Assembly: GCF_021010575.1 (NCBI RefSeq)
Contig: NZ_JAJNAG010000021.1
Coordinates: 1-64,000, forward strand
Length of the DNA: 64,000 nt
Direction: 5' to 3'
From: Limnobaculum eriocheiris
Lineage (GTDB): Bacteria > Pseudomonadota > Gammaproteobacteria > Enterobacterales > Enterobacteriaceae
Shown: positions 28,407 to 38,364 of the stretch, one piece after another
Layout of the letters: each line of letters opens with the position of its first letter
How positions within the stretch are numbered: the stretch's first letter is position 1
The notes under the pieces: generated by a model
The model's input: only the letters and a program-made list of their open reading frames with translations
The model's database searches: none
What the model was told of the DNA's origin: nothing
Made by a program: the position numbers and the translations under genes

Positions 28407-29447
28407 TCAATTAAGGATATTCATATGCTTAGGAGCCGTTCTCTTTGGGGCCTTTGGTAATAAGGAAGCGGCAATTTGTGGAGCGACGCTGCAATAGGTC
28501 AGATAAGAGTAGATTGACCATATTGCGGGCGATGTTCCGAAAACATTCTTGATAGTACTATAAGTGGCTTGTGGATTGATTTTTTCAATTGACTCAGGTG
28601 CCGGGCAGCGGTGAGTCAGATCGACAGGGATCGCTACGGGTTTCTCTGGCGTTTCCACGCCTGCCGGTTTAGGGTCATGAGTTGGGTAGGTCCGGTGTGG
28701 TGCAGATGGCAATAAGTGACTGACAGGTACTAATACCACATCCGCTGGTAACTGCGGGAGCATTTGTTGCAACACGCTAATGGTAGAAGGATGAGGATGG
28801 CCAATAGCAATCGCTGAGCCATTTTTTTGTGCCATCTTTACCGCCAGATTAAATTGCTTTTTCACAACCGCTTCACTTTGATCATCATCCAGAAACACTT
28901 TTCTTTTGACCACCTGAACGGAAGTGCCTTCCGCAGCCTGTGTTGATTTGGTACTGCCAATGGTTACACTATCGAGAAAGTAGAGCTGATAATGGCTTAG
29001 GGTCTTCATTACCAGTTGCATGGCGGCTAAGTCAGACGTCATTGCACTACCCATATGATTATTCATTCCTTTGGCATGGGGAACATTGCGTATTGCCTGA
29101 GCAATAATGCGCCGAATCTCTTCCACATTCATACTCGGGCGTAGTGTATCCCGCTCCAGAGGCTGCTTACTTATTGGCGCCATAGGCATATGGATAAGGA
29201 TTTCATGCCCGGATTGATAGGCCTTTTGCGCCATTTCCTGAGATAACGGTGCATTGGGTAATATGGCAACGGAAATGGCCGCTGGCATTTTCAGGATCTG
29301 CTCTTCATTATGTTTACGATAACCAAAGTCATCGATAACAATCGCCAGTCGGGCGGGGGCGGCAGAAAGTGTAAAACTCAGGCAGAGTAATGCTAACAGA
29401 GGGTGGATAAGATGTTTTAATGAAGTCACTACTATTTTCCAAGCCAT
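28407..29447 (-). CDS. yibQ: Divergent polysaccharide deacetylase family protein YibQ
   Basis: 346 residues with a signal peptide (LALLCLSFTLSAAPA). The divergent polysaccharide deacetylase domain shows RLAIVIDDFGY, ILIHMPMAP, GMNNHMGSAMTSD and AIAIGHPHPSTI. The metal ligands typical of NodB enzymes are only partly kept. A periplasmic location is likely; function is not established. A C-terminal proline-rich tail of about 90 residues is specific to this protein. It overlaps the end of envC by 16 bases, as in the gpmI-envC-yibQ order of enterobacteria. Confidence 0.93.
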   Translation of the reverse strand: MAWKIVVTSLKHLIHPLLALLCLSFTLSAAPARLAIVIDDFGYRKHNEEQILKMPAAISVAILPNAPLSQEMAQKAYQSGHEILIHMPMAPISKQPLERDTLRPSMNVEEIRRIIAQAIRNVPHAKGMNNHMGSAMTSDLAAMQLVMKTLSHYQLYFLDSVTIGSTKSTQAAEGTSVQVVKRKVFLDDDQSEAVVKKQFNLAVKMAQKNGSAIAIGHPHPSTISVLQQMLPQLPADVVLVPVSHLLPSAPHRTYPTHDPKPAGVETPEKPVAIPVDLTHRCPAPESIEKINPQATYSTIKNVFGTSPAIWSIYSYLTYCSVAPQIAASLLPKAPKRTAPKHMNILN

Positions 29448-30715
29448 GGTTGTGGGTTAACTGCCTGTCCCTGACGACGAATTTCAAAGTACAACGAAGG
29501 TTCTCCCTGACCGCCACTGGTGCCAACCAGCGCAATCGGTTGACCCGCTTTGACCTGACTACCAACACTAACCAGCGCACTCTGGTTATAGCCATACAGG
29601 CTCATGTCACTTTTACCATGTTCGATAACCACCACCAGACCATAGCCTTGCAGCCAATCGGCCAGTAGAACCCGACCATCAGCAATGGCCCGAACTTCAC
29701 TACCTTCAGGAGCGCTGATAACCATACCTTTCCAGCGGAGCTCGCCTTGCAGTGCTTCACCAAATCGATGGCTTATTTGTCCTCTTACTGGCCACAGAGC
29801 CTGAGCTGTCGGGCGACCAAGCCCGCCGGTACGAGCCATCAGAGAACGCTCTTCTTCCGTTGGTTTATACACTGAGCCAGATTTTTGAGCTTGCTGTTGG
29901 CGGGCCCTTAGTTTTTCAGCTTCCCGCTGTTCACGAGCGGCACGGGCTTTGGCTTCCCGTTCCGCTTTGGCTATTTGGTCTCTCAGACGAGATTCGTTTT
30001 TCTTTAGTTCAGCCAGTTTTTGCTGGTCGGCCTGAATGGAGACATCCAGTTCACTTAAGGTTTTCTTGCGGGCCTCACGAGCGGATTCCAGCTTTGTCTG
30101 TTCATCTTTTTGTTGACCAAGCAGGGTTTTCTGTTCGGTCTGCTTGGTCTGTAGCTTGGTTTTTTCCTGCTTCAGATCGGTCTGTGTCTCTTTGAGCCCA
30201 TCAATGGTTTTTTGGCGGGCCTGATTCAGATAGCCGTAATAGGCGAGAATTCTTTCGCTGCGTTGGCTCTCTTCACTTTCCAGAATGAGCTGAAGCTCGG
30301 AGCTTTTTCCCAGGCGAAAAGCAGCATCCAGTTGTTTAGCCAGATACTCTTGCTGGGCATTTTGCTGTTTTTGCAGTCGTTTTATATTGCTGTTAAGAGT
30401 ACCAATTTCGCTGCCTAAGGTATTCAGCGCTCCCTGGGTTTTTCGCAATATCAGACTGGATTGAGCAATGGATTTCTCCTGCTCTTTAAGCTGCACATTA
30501 AGGTCTTCTCGCTGTTTTTGCTGTAGTTTGACGTTTTTTTCTTTTTCAGCAATGTCCTGCAAAACGGAATTGAGTTGTTGCTTATTATCTTCGTTAGCAT
30601 AGACGGGAGAAGAACAGAGAAGTGCGCCAGCACAAAACAGGCTGGCGCAAATAGCACTCAAGCTAAAACGGTGGGTCGATACAACGGGTGCAGAGTCCTG
30701 TTTTGGTATCTGCAC
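29432..30715 (-). CDS. envC: Murein hydrolase activator EnvC
   Basis: About 427 residues: an N-terminal signal region, a long coiled coil rich in Gln/Glu/Lys (roughly residues 40-265), and a C-terminal LytM/M23-like domain. The LytM domain is degenerate (YFEIR where active enzymes have H-x-H), as expected, because EnvC is not itself a hydrolase. It is recruited by FtsEX and activates the amidases AmiA and AmiB during cell separation. I prefer the GTG start at 30715: AGGGGG lies 7 bases upstream and the N-terminus then aligns with E. coli EnvC. An ATG at 30766 adds 17 residues and has no good ribosome-binding site. It lies just downstream of gpmI. Confidence 0.95.
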   Translation of the reverse strand: MQIPKQDSAPVVSTHRFSLSAICASLFCAGALLCSSPVYANEDNKQQLNSVLQDIAEKEKNVKLQQKQREDLNVQLKEQEKSIAQSSLILRKTQGALNTLGSEIGTLNSNIKRLQKQQNAQQEYLAKQLDAAFRLGKSSELQLILESEESQRSERILAYYGYLNQARQKTIDGLKETQTDLKQEKTKLQTKQTEQKTLLGQQKDEQTKLESAREARKKTLSELDVSIQADQQKLAELKKNESRLRDQIAKAEREAKARAAREQREAEKLRARQQQAQKSGSVYKPTEEERSLMARTGGLGRPTAQALWPVRGQISHRFGEALQGELRWKGMVISAPEGSEVRAIADGRVLLADWLQGYGLVVVIEHGKSDMSLYGYNQSALVSVGSQVKAGQPIALVGTSGGQGEPSLYFEIRRQGQAVNPQPWLGK

Positions 30716-30775
30716 AATCGACCCCCTGATAGCTTGTGAATAGTGAAAAAAAATCGCTTCCTTCATGGAAGGCGA

Positions 30776-32320
30776 TTATTTCACGATGAACAGCGGCTTA
30801 CCAGTCATCTCTTGTGGAATTTCCATTCCCATCAGGCTGAGCATGGTTGGCGCCAGGTCAGACAGTTTGCCACCTTCAATCACCTGTGCTGATTTTCCTA
30901 TATAAATCAATGGTACCGGCAGGCTGGTATGTGCAGTGTGGGCCTGACCCGTTGCAGGATCGCGCATTTGTTCCGCATTGCCATGATCGGCAGTAACCAG
31001 TAGTTGACCACCCACTTTTTCAACGGCGGCAACAACTTGACCTACACAGGCATCCAGTGTTTCCACCGCTTTAATCGCAGCCTCATATACACCAGTATGA
31101 CCCACCATATCACCGTTAGGATAGTTACAGATAATGGCGTCATATTTACCGCTTTCGATAGCCGCTACCAGCTTCTCGGTGAGCTCGGCAGAACTCATTT
31201 CTGGCTGTAAATCATAGGTAGCAACTTTCGGTGAATTTACCAGAATGCGTTCTTCACCGGTGAAGGGCTCTTCCACGCCACCATTATAGAAAAAGGTTAC
31301 GTGAGCATATTTTTCAGTTTCAGAGATACGTAATTGAGTCTTATCGTGCTTCATCAGCCACTCACCAAAGGTATTGTTGAGTGAATCTGGTGGGTAGGCA
31401 CAAGCTGCTTTAATGTCAGCGGCGTATTCAGTCAGCATCACAAACTCGCTGAACTTCACTACTTTATTACGTTTAAAACCGTCAAAATCAGGATTGATAA
31501 AAGTACGAGTGATTTGGCGGGCACGGTCAGCGCGGAAATTCATAAAGATCAACGCATCACCATCCTGCATCGCGGCAGATGGTTCACCTGATTTTTGGAT
31601 AACCGTTGGTTTAACAAATTCATCGTTTTCATCACGATTGTATGCAGCCTGTAGCCCAGAAACCGCATCTTCTGTGGTGAACTCGCCTTTGGCGTCAGTC
31701 ATCAGGTCATAGGCAAGCTGTACACGATCCCAGCGGTTATCACGATCCATTGCATAGTAGCGGCCTACAATGGAGGCAATACGACCACAGCCCAATTTTT
31801 CAAACTCTTGGGTGAATCGTTTCAGTGTTGATTGCGCACTACGGGGTGGGGTGTCGCGACCATCCAGGAAAGCGTGCAGATAGACGGCTTTTGCCCCACG
31901 CTTTGCGGCTAACTCAATCATTGCCAGAATATGGTCTTCATGGCTGTGAACGCCACCCGGGGACATCAATCCCATAATGTGAACGGCTTTATTAGCGGCA
32001 ACTGCTTTATCAACGGCAGAGGTCAATACTGCATTGGTAAAGAAATCACCGTCTTTAATCTCTTTGTCCAGACGAGTGAGATCCTGATAAACGATGCGTC
32101 CGGCCCCCAGATTCACGTGACCAACTTCGGAGTTACCCATTTGACCATCAGGTAAACCGACATCCAGACCGGAAGCGGCAATCAGCGTATGGGGGTAGTT
32201 CTTCCACAGATTGTCCATCACCGGTTTTTTAGCATTAATGATGGCATTATCCTGTTGCTCTTCCCGATAGCCATAACCATCAAGAATCACCAGAACCATG
32301 GGTTTTTTTGTGCTCGACAT
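30776..32320 (-). CDS. gpmI: 2,3-bisphosphoglycerate-independent phosphoglycerate mutase
   Basis: 514 residues, alkaline phosphatase superfamily. Interconverts 3- and 2-phosphoglycerate in glycolysis and gluconeogenesis using two manganese ions. LVILDGYG (metal Asp) near the N-terminus, [10 protein letters not shown] with the phosphoserine near residue 62, RDTPPRSA, and [11 protein letters not shown] with the C-terminal metal ligands are all present. GAGG precedes the ATG. It leads the gpmI-envC-yibQ unit and is divergent from yibN. Confidence 0.98.
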   Translation of the reverse strand: MSSTKKPMVLVILDGYGYREEQQDNAIINAKKPVMDNLWKNYPHTLIAASGLDVGLPDGQMGNSEVGHVNLGAGRIVYQDLTRLDKEIKDGDFFTNAVLTSAVDKAVAANKAVHIMGLMSPGGVHSHEDHILAMIELAAKRGAKAVYLHAFLDGRDTPPRSAQSTLKRFTQEFEKLGCGRIASIVGRYYAMDRDNRWDRVQLAYDLMTDAKGEFTTEDAVSGLQAAYNRDENDEFVKPTVIQKSGEPSAAMQDGDALIFMNFRADRARQITRTFINPDFDGFKRNKVVKFSEFVMLTEYAADIKAACAYPPDSLNNTFGEWLMKHDKTQLRISETEKYAHVTFFYNGGVEEPFTGEERILVNSPKVATYDLQPEMSSAELTEKLVAAIESGKYDAIICNYPNGDMVGHTGVYEAAIKAVETLDACVGQVVAAVEKVGGQLLVTADHGNAEQMRDPATGQAHTAHTSLPVPLIYIGKSAQVIEGGKLSDLAPTMLSLMGMEIPQEMTGKPLFIVK

Positions 32321-32662
32321 TCAAATAACCTCGTAAATAACATTGAAATTTGCAGTATTCATTTCATACCAATGTGCTTTTTATACCACATTGAGAACTT
32401 AGAGGTAACGATAGGTACAACCGGCATCGTCATTTGGTGGAGAATTTTACTACAGTCAGAAAAAATAAGCGGAAAAATCAGACTTTGATACCTGTTTTTA
32501 CTCTTTTTCAATATGTTTCGCTGCAGACTCTTGATAAAATTTTTAGAGATATGCCGTATTTTCTGCATTGCTAACCGTATTTTGGCTGTATTTGATGCAG
32601 TGCAAAGGTATACTCCATAACCTTGATTATTTAATCCCAAACAGCGGGAGTTGTTATCCTCC
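32321..32662. other. gpmI-yibN divergent intergenic region
   Basis: 342 bases containing the promoters of both genes. A good -10 hexamer TATACT at 32609-32614 faces yibN, but no convincing -35 lies at 16-18 bases from it. No gene or RNA is recognisable. Confidence 0.5.
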
Positions 32663-33094
32663 ATGGAACAAGTTATGCAATTTGTTAGTAACCATCCGGT
32701 ATTGAGCATTGCCTGGGTTGGCTTACTGGTCGCTGTCATTTTTATGACGCTAAAAACAGCAACATCTAAAGTTAAAGATATCAGCAATTCGGATTTGACC
32801 CGGCTGATCAATTCAGAAGATGCGGTTGTTGTTGATACCCGTACTATTGATGAGTTCCGTAAAGGGCACATTGTTGGTGCTATTAACTTAACGCCAACAG
32901 ACATTAAAAATGGCACCCTTGCCGTTTTGGACAAACACAAAGAGCGTCCGGTGATTGTACTTTGTGCTAATGGCACCAGTTCAAAAGAACCGGCAGAAGC
33001 GTTGGTTAAAGAGGGCTTCACACAGGTATTCACTCTGAAAAACGGATTGTCTGGCTGGAGTGGTGAAAACCTGCCATTGGTTCGCGGTAAGTAA
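32663..33094 (+). CDS. yibN: Rhodanese-like domain protein YibN
   Basis: 143 residues, the length of E. coli YibN. An N-terminal membrane anchor ([20 protein letters not shown]) is followed by a rhodanese domain with [21 protein letters not shown] and an active-site loop VLCANGTSS holding the catalytic cysteine. It is a membrane-tethered, possible sulfurtransferase of unsettled role. I chose the ATG at 32663; a TTG at 32651 would add four residues. In E. coli grxC lies between yibN and secB; here only 105 bases separate them. Confidence 0.93.
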   Translation: MEQVMQFVSNHPVLSIAWVGLLVAVIFMTLKTATSKVKDISNSDLTRLINSEDAVVVDTRTIDEFRKGHIVGAINLTPTDIKNGTLAVLDKHKERPVIVLCANGTSSKEPAEALVKEGFTQVFTLKNGLSGWSGENLPLVRGK

Positions 33095-33199
33095 TAGTCG
33101 GTAAAAAGGGATGAGCCCCACTTTACTGTTTATCTCAAAAATCCCGATTATTGCTTTATTTCAGCATGAGAAGGACATTTAACTTAAAGGTAATTTTTT

Positions 33200-33673
33200 A
33201 TGTCAGAGCAAAGCAACCCAGAAATGGCGTTTCAGATTCAACGCATTTATACCAAAGACGTCTCTTTTGAAGCACCTGCGGCACCGCTGATTTTTCAACA
33301 GGAGTGGGATCCTCAGGTTAAACTGGATTTAGATACGGCTTCCAGCCAACTGGGTGATGGTGTATTTGAAGTTGTTTTACGCGTTACAGCAACTGCTATG
33401 CTGGGTGAAGATACTGCATTCTTATGTGAAGTTCAGCAGGCGGGTATCTTTAGCATCACTGGTCTGGATGATTCTCAGATGGCTCACTGTTTGGGTGCGT
33501 ACTGCCCAAATATTCTGTTCCCTTATGCTCGTGAATGTGTTTCTGCACTGGTTTCCCGCGGTAGTTTCCCGCAACTGAATTTGGCGCCAGTAAACTTTGA
33601 TGCGCTGTTTATGAACTATCTGCAGCAGCAAGCTGAAGCTGAACAAGGCGCAGCGCCACATCAGGACGCGTAA
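33200..33673 (+). CDS. secB: Protein-export chaperone SecB
   Basis: 157 residues. A cytoplasmic homotetrameric chaperone that keeps preproteins unfolded and hands them to SecA. Family features are clear: [16 protein letters not shown] at the N-terminus, [10 protein letters not shown], and [15 protein letters not shown] with PVNFDALF near the C-terminus. An AAAGGTAA box precedes the ATG. Its stop overlaps the gpsA ATG by one base. Confidence 0.98.
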   Translation: MSEQSNPEMAFQIQRIYTKDVSFEAPAAPLIFQQEWDPQVKLDLDTASSQLGDGVFEVVLRVTATAMLGEDTAFLCEVQQAGIFSITGLDDSQMAHCLGAYCPNILFPYARECVSALVSRGSFPQLNLAPVNFDALFMNYLQQQAEAEQGAAPHQDA

Positions 33674-34686
33674 TGAATCAGGTCGATATGACTGTTATCG
33701 GTGCCGGATCGTACGGCACCGCTTTAGCTATTACGCTGGCGCGTAATGGTCACTCGGTGGTGCTGTGGGGCCACGACCCTCAACATATTGCACAACTGCA
33801 ACAGGATAGAAAAAATCAGGCGTTTCTTCCGGATGTTCCATTTCCGGATACGTTACAGTTGCAGGCCGATCTCCAGCAGGCTATCAGCATTAGCCGGGAT
33901 ATTCTGGTGGTTGTACCCAGTCATGTTTTTGGCGATGTTCTTCGCCAGATAAAACCGTATTTACAGCCAAATGCTCGTATTGTTTGGGCAACCAAAGGGT
34001 TAGAGGCTGAAACCGGACGTTTGCTGGCTGACGTTGCCAGAGAAGCGTTAGGCGAGGATATTCCACTGGCGGTTATCTCCGGGCCGACATTTGCTAAAGA
34101 ACTTGCTGCGGGTTTACCAACGGCCATTGCGGTGGCTTCATCGGACCCTCAGTTTACTGACGATTTGCAAAAGTTACTGCACTGCGGAAAAAGTTTTAGG
34201 GTCTACAGTAACCCGGATTTTATAGGCGTTCAGTTAGGCGGCGCAGTTAAAAACGTTATTGCTATTGGTGCAGGTATGTCCGACGGTATTGGTTTTGGCG
34301 CCAATGCCAGAACGGCATTAATAACCCGCGGGCTGGCAGAAATGAGCCGTCTGGGGGCCGCTTTAGGCGCAGATCCTGCCACCTTTATGGGTATGGCTGG
34401 ATTAGGAGATTTGGTATTGAGCTGTACGGACAACCAATCCCGTAACCGTCGCTTTGGCATTATGCTGGGCGAGGGGAAAAATGTTGAAGAAGCCCAAAAC
34501 CTGATTGGTCAGGTGGTTGAAGGTTATCGCAATACTAAAGAAGTTTGGGTACTGGCCCAGCGCCATGGCGTGGAGATGCCAATTACTGAACAGATTTACC
34601 AGGTACTTTATGCCGGTAAAGATGCCCGGGAAGCGGCTATCACGCTACTTAGCCGAACCAGCAAAGATGAGAAAATAAAAATCTAA
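33673..34686 (+). CDS. gpsA: Glycerol-3-phosphate dehydrogenase [NAD(P)+]
   Basis: 337 residues. Reduces dihydroxyacetone phosphate to sn-glycerol-3-phosphate for phospholipid synthesis. N-terminal Rossmann motif [24 protein letters not shown], and the catalytic lysine in [13 protein letters not shown] with [14 protein letters not shown] after it. Translationally coupled to secB by a one-base overlap; cysE follows after 58 bases. Confidence 0.98.
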   Translation: MNQVDMTVIGAGSYGTALAITLARNGHSVVLWGHDPQHIAQLQQDRKNQAFLPDVPFPDTLQLQADLQQAISISRDILVVVPSHVFGDVLRQIKPYLQPNARIVWATKGLEAETGRLLADVAREALGEDIPLAVISGPTFAKELAAGLPTAIAVASSDPQFTDDLQKLLHCGKSFRVYSNPDFIGVQLGGAVKNVIAIGAGMSDGIGFGANARTALITRGLAEMSRLGAALGADPATFMGMAGLGDLVLSCTDNQSRNRRFGIMLGEGKNVEEAQNLIGQVVEGYRNTKEVWVLAQRHGVEMPITEQIYQVLYAGKDAREAAITLLSRTSKDEKIKI

Positions 34687-34744
34687 TTACCATCAGTATC
34701 CACGGTTTTTTATTGGTACCAGAGGTGTAAGCAGGAGCCGGAAA

Positions 34745-35563
34745 ATGTCATCAGAGTCAATGCAGGTCTGGAATGAGATAAAAGTAGAAGCGCGAAAACT
34801 GGTTGATTGTGAGCCTATCCTTGCCAGTTTCTTTCATTCGACCCTGTTGAACCATGAGTTTCTGGGAAATGCCCTGAGCTATATTTTGGCCAATAAACTG
34901 GCCAGCGCTACTATGCCAGCCATTTCCGTAAGGGAAATTATCGAAGCGGCAATTCAGTCTGACAACTCTATTGTTGAATCAGCCGCCCGTGATATTTTGG
35001 CGGTACGTCAGCGTGACCCGGCGGTTGATAAGTATTCAACTCCACTGCTTTACCTTAAAGGTTTTCATGCGCTACAGGCCTATCGCGTAGGCCATTGGCT
35101 ATGGCAGCAGAATCGTAAAGCGCTGGCGATTTATCTGCAAAATCAGGTCTCTGTGGTATTTGGGGTTGATATTCATCCGGCGGCTCGTATTGGTCACGGT
35201 ATTATGTTGGACCATGCTACAGGTATTGTGATTGGCGAAACCGCCGTTGTAGATAATGATGTCTCTATTCTTCAATCTGTTACGCTGGGCGGTACCGGCA
35301 AAGAAGGCGGAGATCGTCATCCTAAGATCCGTGAAGGCGTGATGATTGGTGCGGGTGCTAAAATCCTCGGCAATATTGAAGTGGGAAGAGGTGCCAAAAT
35401 TGGTGCCGGTTCCGTGGTGCTACAGGCGGTGCCACCTTATACCACTGTAGCGGGTGTTCCGGCCCGTATTGTTGGGCGTTCCGGTTGCGATAAACCTTCC
35501 ATGGAAATGGATCAAAGTTTTAATGGCCTGAAGGGTGACATTGACCTCTCAGTGGATGATTAA
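34745..35563 (+). CDS. cysE: Serine O-acetyltransferase
   Basis: 272 residues. Makes O-acetylserine from serine and acetyl-CoA, the entry to cysteine synthesis, and is feedback-inhibited by cysteine. An N-terminal helical domain is followed by left-handed beta-helix hexapeptide repeats, with the catalytic Asp-His in IMLDHATGIVIGETA and GGTGKEGGDRHPKI. The C-terminal tail (about 20 residues) is the part that binds CysK in the family. GGAG precedes the ATG. Last gene of the secB-gpsA-cysE run. Confidence 0.98.
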   Translation: MSSESMQVWNEIKVEARKLVDCEPILASFFHSTLLNHEFLGNALSYILANKLASATMPAISVREIIEAAIQSDNSIVESAARDILAVRQRDPAVDKYSTPLLYLKGFHALQAYRVGHWLWQQNRKALAIYLQNQVSVVFGVDIHPAARIGHGIMLDHATGIVIGETAVVDNDVSILQSVTLGGTGKEGGDRHPKIREGVMIGAGAKILGNIEVGRGAKIGAGSVVLQAVPPYTTVAGVPARIVGRSGCDKPSMEMDQSFNGLKGDIDLSVDD

Positions 35564-35592
35564 TCTTTGTTTATCAGAATAGTTTATTTGGG

Positions 35593-35616
35593 CTGACCGG
35601 GCTTTCCGGTCAGTTT
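35593..35616 (+). terminator. Terminator between cysE and trmL
   Basis: A perfect 8-bp stem CTGACCGG / CCGGTCAG with a 5-base loop, followed by TTT. It separates the convergent genes. The T tract is short. Confidence 0.7.
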
Positions 35617-36090
35617 CTACTCCCGATGCAGTGCTCCCTGATAGCCTAATTGTCTCCAAGCCTCATACACTACCACCGATACGGCATTTGACAGGTTCAT
35701 ACTGCGGCTGTCTGGCTGCATAGGAATGCGAATTTTTTGCTCTTTTGGCAGACTATCCAGAACTTCCGTGGGTAGGCCACGGGTTTCCGGGCCAAAGAGT
35801 AAGTAATCACCAGGCTGGTAGGAAACCGCGCTGTGGGCCAGCGTTCCTTTGGTCGTCAGGGCAAATAGCCGGACAGGGTTTTCGTTAGCAACAAACGCCT
35901 GATAGTTCTTATGGCGTTTGATAGCGGTAAATTCATGGTAATCCAGACCGGCGCGGCGCAGGCGTTTATCATCCCAGGTAAAACCCAGTGGTTCTATCAG
36001 ATGTAACTGGAATCCGGTATTTGCACACAGACGGATAATGTTGCCGGTGTTTGGTGGTATTTCTGGTTCGAATAAAACAATATTTAACAT
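35617..36090 (-). CDS. trmL: tRNA (cytidine(34)-2'-O)-methyltransferase TrmL
   Basis: 157 residues, SPOUT superfamily with the trefoil knot. Methylates the ribose of nucleotide 34 in two tRNA-Leu isoacceptors. The three SPOUT motifs are present: [24 protein letters not shown] and [15 protein letters not shown]. Convergent with cysE, as in E. coli (old name yibK). Confidence 0.97.
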   Translation of the reverse strand: MLNIVLFEPEIPPNTGNIIRLCANTGFQLHLIEPLGFTWDDKRLRRAGLDYHEFTAIKRHKNYQAFVANENPVRLFALTTKGTLAHSAVSYQPGDYLLFGPETRGLPTEVLDSLPKEQKIRIPMQPDSRSMNLSNAVSVVVYEAWRQLGYQGALHRE

Positions 36091-36143
36091 GCGCCCCCCA
36101 ATTCAGAGAGGCGCAGAATAGCAGATATTGAATCTCGCTAGAA

Positions 36144-37523
36144 CTAGCGAACGTAAAGAGGTAGCCAAATTATCAGGCGTAGTCCGCCTAATGGGCTTTT
36201 CTCTGCTTTAGCCCAGCCGCCATGTTGACTAATGGCTGACTCCACAATAGCCAGACCAAGGCCGGAACCACCAGAGTTTCGATCCCGGGCTTCATCAGTA
36301 CGATAAAACGGTCGAAAAATTTGTTCACGATCTTCTTCTGCTACGCCGGGGCCATCGTCGTCAACATGAATTTCAACGCCCTGTTCATTACAATTGAAGG
36401 TCACAACGATATGATTGTTGGAGTAACGGAAAGCGTTACGAATCACGTTTTCTAATGCGCTGTCCAGTGCGGCGCGGTTACCAAAAATTGGCCAGGGACC
36501 CGGAGGAACGGCAATTTCCAGCTTTTTATCCGTATGTTCAGCTTCAAATTTGGCATTATCAAGAACATCAGCCCAAAGTTCATTTGCCAACAGGCGTTCT
36601 CTGGCGATTTCGCTTTTATATTGATTGCGTGACAGGTCCAGCAGATGGTTAATCATATGGTCCAGTCGCTGTGCTTCCGTCTCTATTCGAACTAATTCTC
36701 TGGATTCGCCATGACGGCGTCTCATTAATGCCGTTGCTAATTGCAGGCGAGTCAGCGGCGTTCTCAATTCATGGGAGATATCGGAAATTAATCTTTGCTG
36801 CGCTTTTACCATGCGATCAAGCCCGCTTACCATTTGGTTAAAGCTGGCACCTGCTGCACGGAACTCCAGTGGACCAAACTCAAGCTCGGGGGATTCTTTC
36901 AGGTTACCCCGCGCGACTTCATCGGCGGCTCGTTTTAACTTACGGGCCGGTTTAGCCAGACTCCAGGCCAGCCAGAGCAACAGCGGTATACTGATAACCA
37001 TAGTCACGGCGAGTAATAGCAGCGGACGGTCAAACAACAGGTTGATAAAGTCTGATTGTGGGCTGGTTGCCGGGCGCATTAAATACAGTTGATAGTGCTC
37101 TTCTCTATCGCGAACTGAAAATGGGCCAACCATTTCCAGCAGACCATATTTTTTCTTCATCGGGTAGTCAGCATTATCAGCCTGTCCGATAAAGTTACGC
37201 ACCATCTGCATTTCATTACGTTTCAGGATGCCAACAATTCGCCCTTCACTGGTGACCAGCAACATACGTTGACCAGGAGGGGACCACTTTTCAATAGCCT
37301 GCAATAACCTACGCCACCACATCAGATCGCTGTTAGGTGTACTGGCCAGCTCAGCTTCAACGTGCTGTTCCAGCATAGTTCCCTGGCGCCGTTCACTATC
37401 CAGCAGCGCGGCCAGCTGACGGGAGTCAAGTTTAGGAACCATCAGTACCACCATGACGACTAACGTCAGAGTTAGCCAGAATATGGCGAAAATGCGGGTT
37501 GTCAGGCTATTGAAAGTAATCAT
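36144..37523 (-). CDS. cpxA: Envelope stress sensor histidine kinase CpxA
   Basis: 459 residues: a transmembrane segment at about 10-30, a periplasmic sensor domain (31-165), a second membrane segment (167-190), HAMP, then the kinase core. The phosphorylated His is H251 (DISHELRTPLTRL), followed by the N box NVIRNAFRYS, G1 DDGPGV and G2 GLGLAIV. It phosphorylates CpxR when envelope proteins misfold and acts as phosphatase otherwise; CpxP inhibits it. It overlaps cpxR by 4 bases. Confidence 0.98.
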   Translation of the reverse strand: MITFNSLTTRIFAIFWLTLTLVVMVVLMVPKLDSRQLAALLDSERRQGTMLEQHVEAELASTPNSDLMWWRRLLQAIEKWSPPGQRMLLVTSEGRIVGILKRNEMQMVRNFIGQADNADYPMKKKYGLLEMVGPFSVRDREEHYQLYLMRPATSPQSDFINLLFDRPLLLLAVTMVISIPLLLWLAWSLAKPARKLKRAADEVARGNLKESPELEFGPLEFRAAGASFNQMVSGLDRMVKAQQRLISDISHELRTPLTRLQLATALMRRRHGESRELVRIETEAQRLDHMINHLLDLSRNQYKSEIARERLLANELWADVLDNAKFEAEHTDKKLEIAVPPGPWPIFGNRAALDSALENVIRNAFRYSNNHIVVTFNCNEQGVEIHVDDDGPGVAEEDREQIFRPFYRTDEARDRNSGGSGLGLAIVESAISQHGGWAKAEKSPLGGLRLIIWLPLYVR

Positions 37524-38218
37524 GTAGCGGTAACCATCAGGTAGCCACGGCCACGCAGGGTCTTGAACCAGGGCAAACCATCATGACGTTCCGGTAATTT
37601 ACGTCTGAGGTTAGAGATATGCATATCGATAGCACGATCGAATGGTGTTAAGCGCTTCCCCAATACTTCCTGACTTAAATATTCACGGGAAACAACCTGG
37701 CCTAAACGCTGGGCTAATAAATAAAGCAGAGTGAACTCAGTACCGGTCAGATCGAGGGTTTGCCCGTCGAAACTGGCTTCCTGACGACCAGGGTTTAAGC
37801 GTAGCTTATCCACCTGTAGCGTATTGGAATTCACTTCAGGTTCTTGCTGTTGTTCGCTCCAGTTGGAACGTCTTAAAATAGCGCGAATACGGGCTATCAG
37901 CTCGCGATCGTTAAACGGTTTAGGCAGATAGTCATCTGCACCTAATTCCAGTCCTAAAACTCTATCCAGCTCGCTACCACGGGCGGTGAGCATAATCACC
38001 GGTGTTTGATAATTCTGACGTAGCTCTTTTAATGTATCGATACCATTTTTCTTTGGCATCATGATGTCCAGCAGAAGCAGGTCAATAGTGTCATCCATCA
38101 TGTTTATTGCTTGTTCGCCATCATAAGCAATAACAACGTCAAACCCTTCCAACTCCAGTAACTCTTCCAGCAATGACGTGATTTCACGATCGTCATCAAC
38201 AAGCAATATTTTACTCAT
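37520..38218 (-). CDS. cpxR: Envelope stress response regulator CpxR
   Basis: 232 residues, OmpR/PhoB family. The receiver domain has the acidic pair in VDDDRE, the phosphorylated D51 (LLLLDIMMPKKNG) and a conserved Lys in YLPKPFND; the C-terminal winged helix ends in RGRGYLM. The ATG at 38218 has a perfect GGAGGAAA box and gives the E. coli length; an upstream in-frame start at 38281 would run through the CpxR box. Transcribed divergently from cpxP, with the operator between. Confidence 0.98.
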   Translation of the reverse strand: MSKILLVDDDREITSLLEELLELEGFDVVIAYDGEQAINMMDDTIDLLLLDIMMPKKNGIDTLKELRQNYQTPVIMLTARGSELDRVLGLELGADDYLPKPFNDRELIARIRAILRRSNWSEQQQEPEVNSNTLQVDKLRLNPGRQEASFDGQTLDLTGTEFTLLYLLAQRLGQVVSREYLSQEVLGKRLTPFDRAIDMHISNLRRKLPERHDGLPWFKTLRGRGYLMVTAT

Positions 38219-38270
38219 AATGTTTCCTCCGGAAGCAAAATTACTCGAATAGGTGGCGCTAATCCATGAC

Positions 38271-38285
38271 TTTACACACATTTAC
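38271..38285 (-). promoter_or_regulatory. CpxR box between cpxR and cpxP
   Basis: TTTAC-ACACA-TTTAC on the + strand is GTAAA-TGTGT-GTAAA on the minus strand, a perfect match to the CpxR consensus GTAAA-N5-GTAAA. It lies 53 bases from cpxR and 80 from cpxP, so it can serve autoregulation and cpxP induction. Confidence 0.92.
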
Positions 38286-38364
38286 AAGCACTGACGCTAG
38301 TTTTCATCCGCTTGGGTAGACTTCTCTACATCGGTTCAATACGGTGGAGTTTGCGGAGAAGGTG

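Noticed and set aside
29752-30195. 147-codon plus-strand frame opposite envC
   Set aside because: Arises from the repetitive coiled-coil coding of envC on the other strand; not a gene.
36811-37092. 93-codon plus-strand frame opposite cpxA
   Set aside because: Antisense shadow of a well-conserved kinase gene; no start signals or homology.
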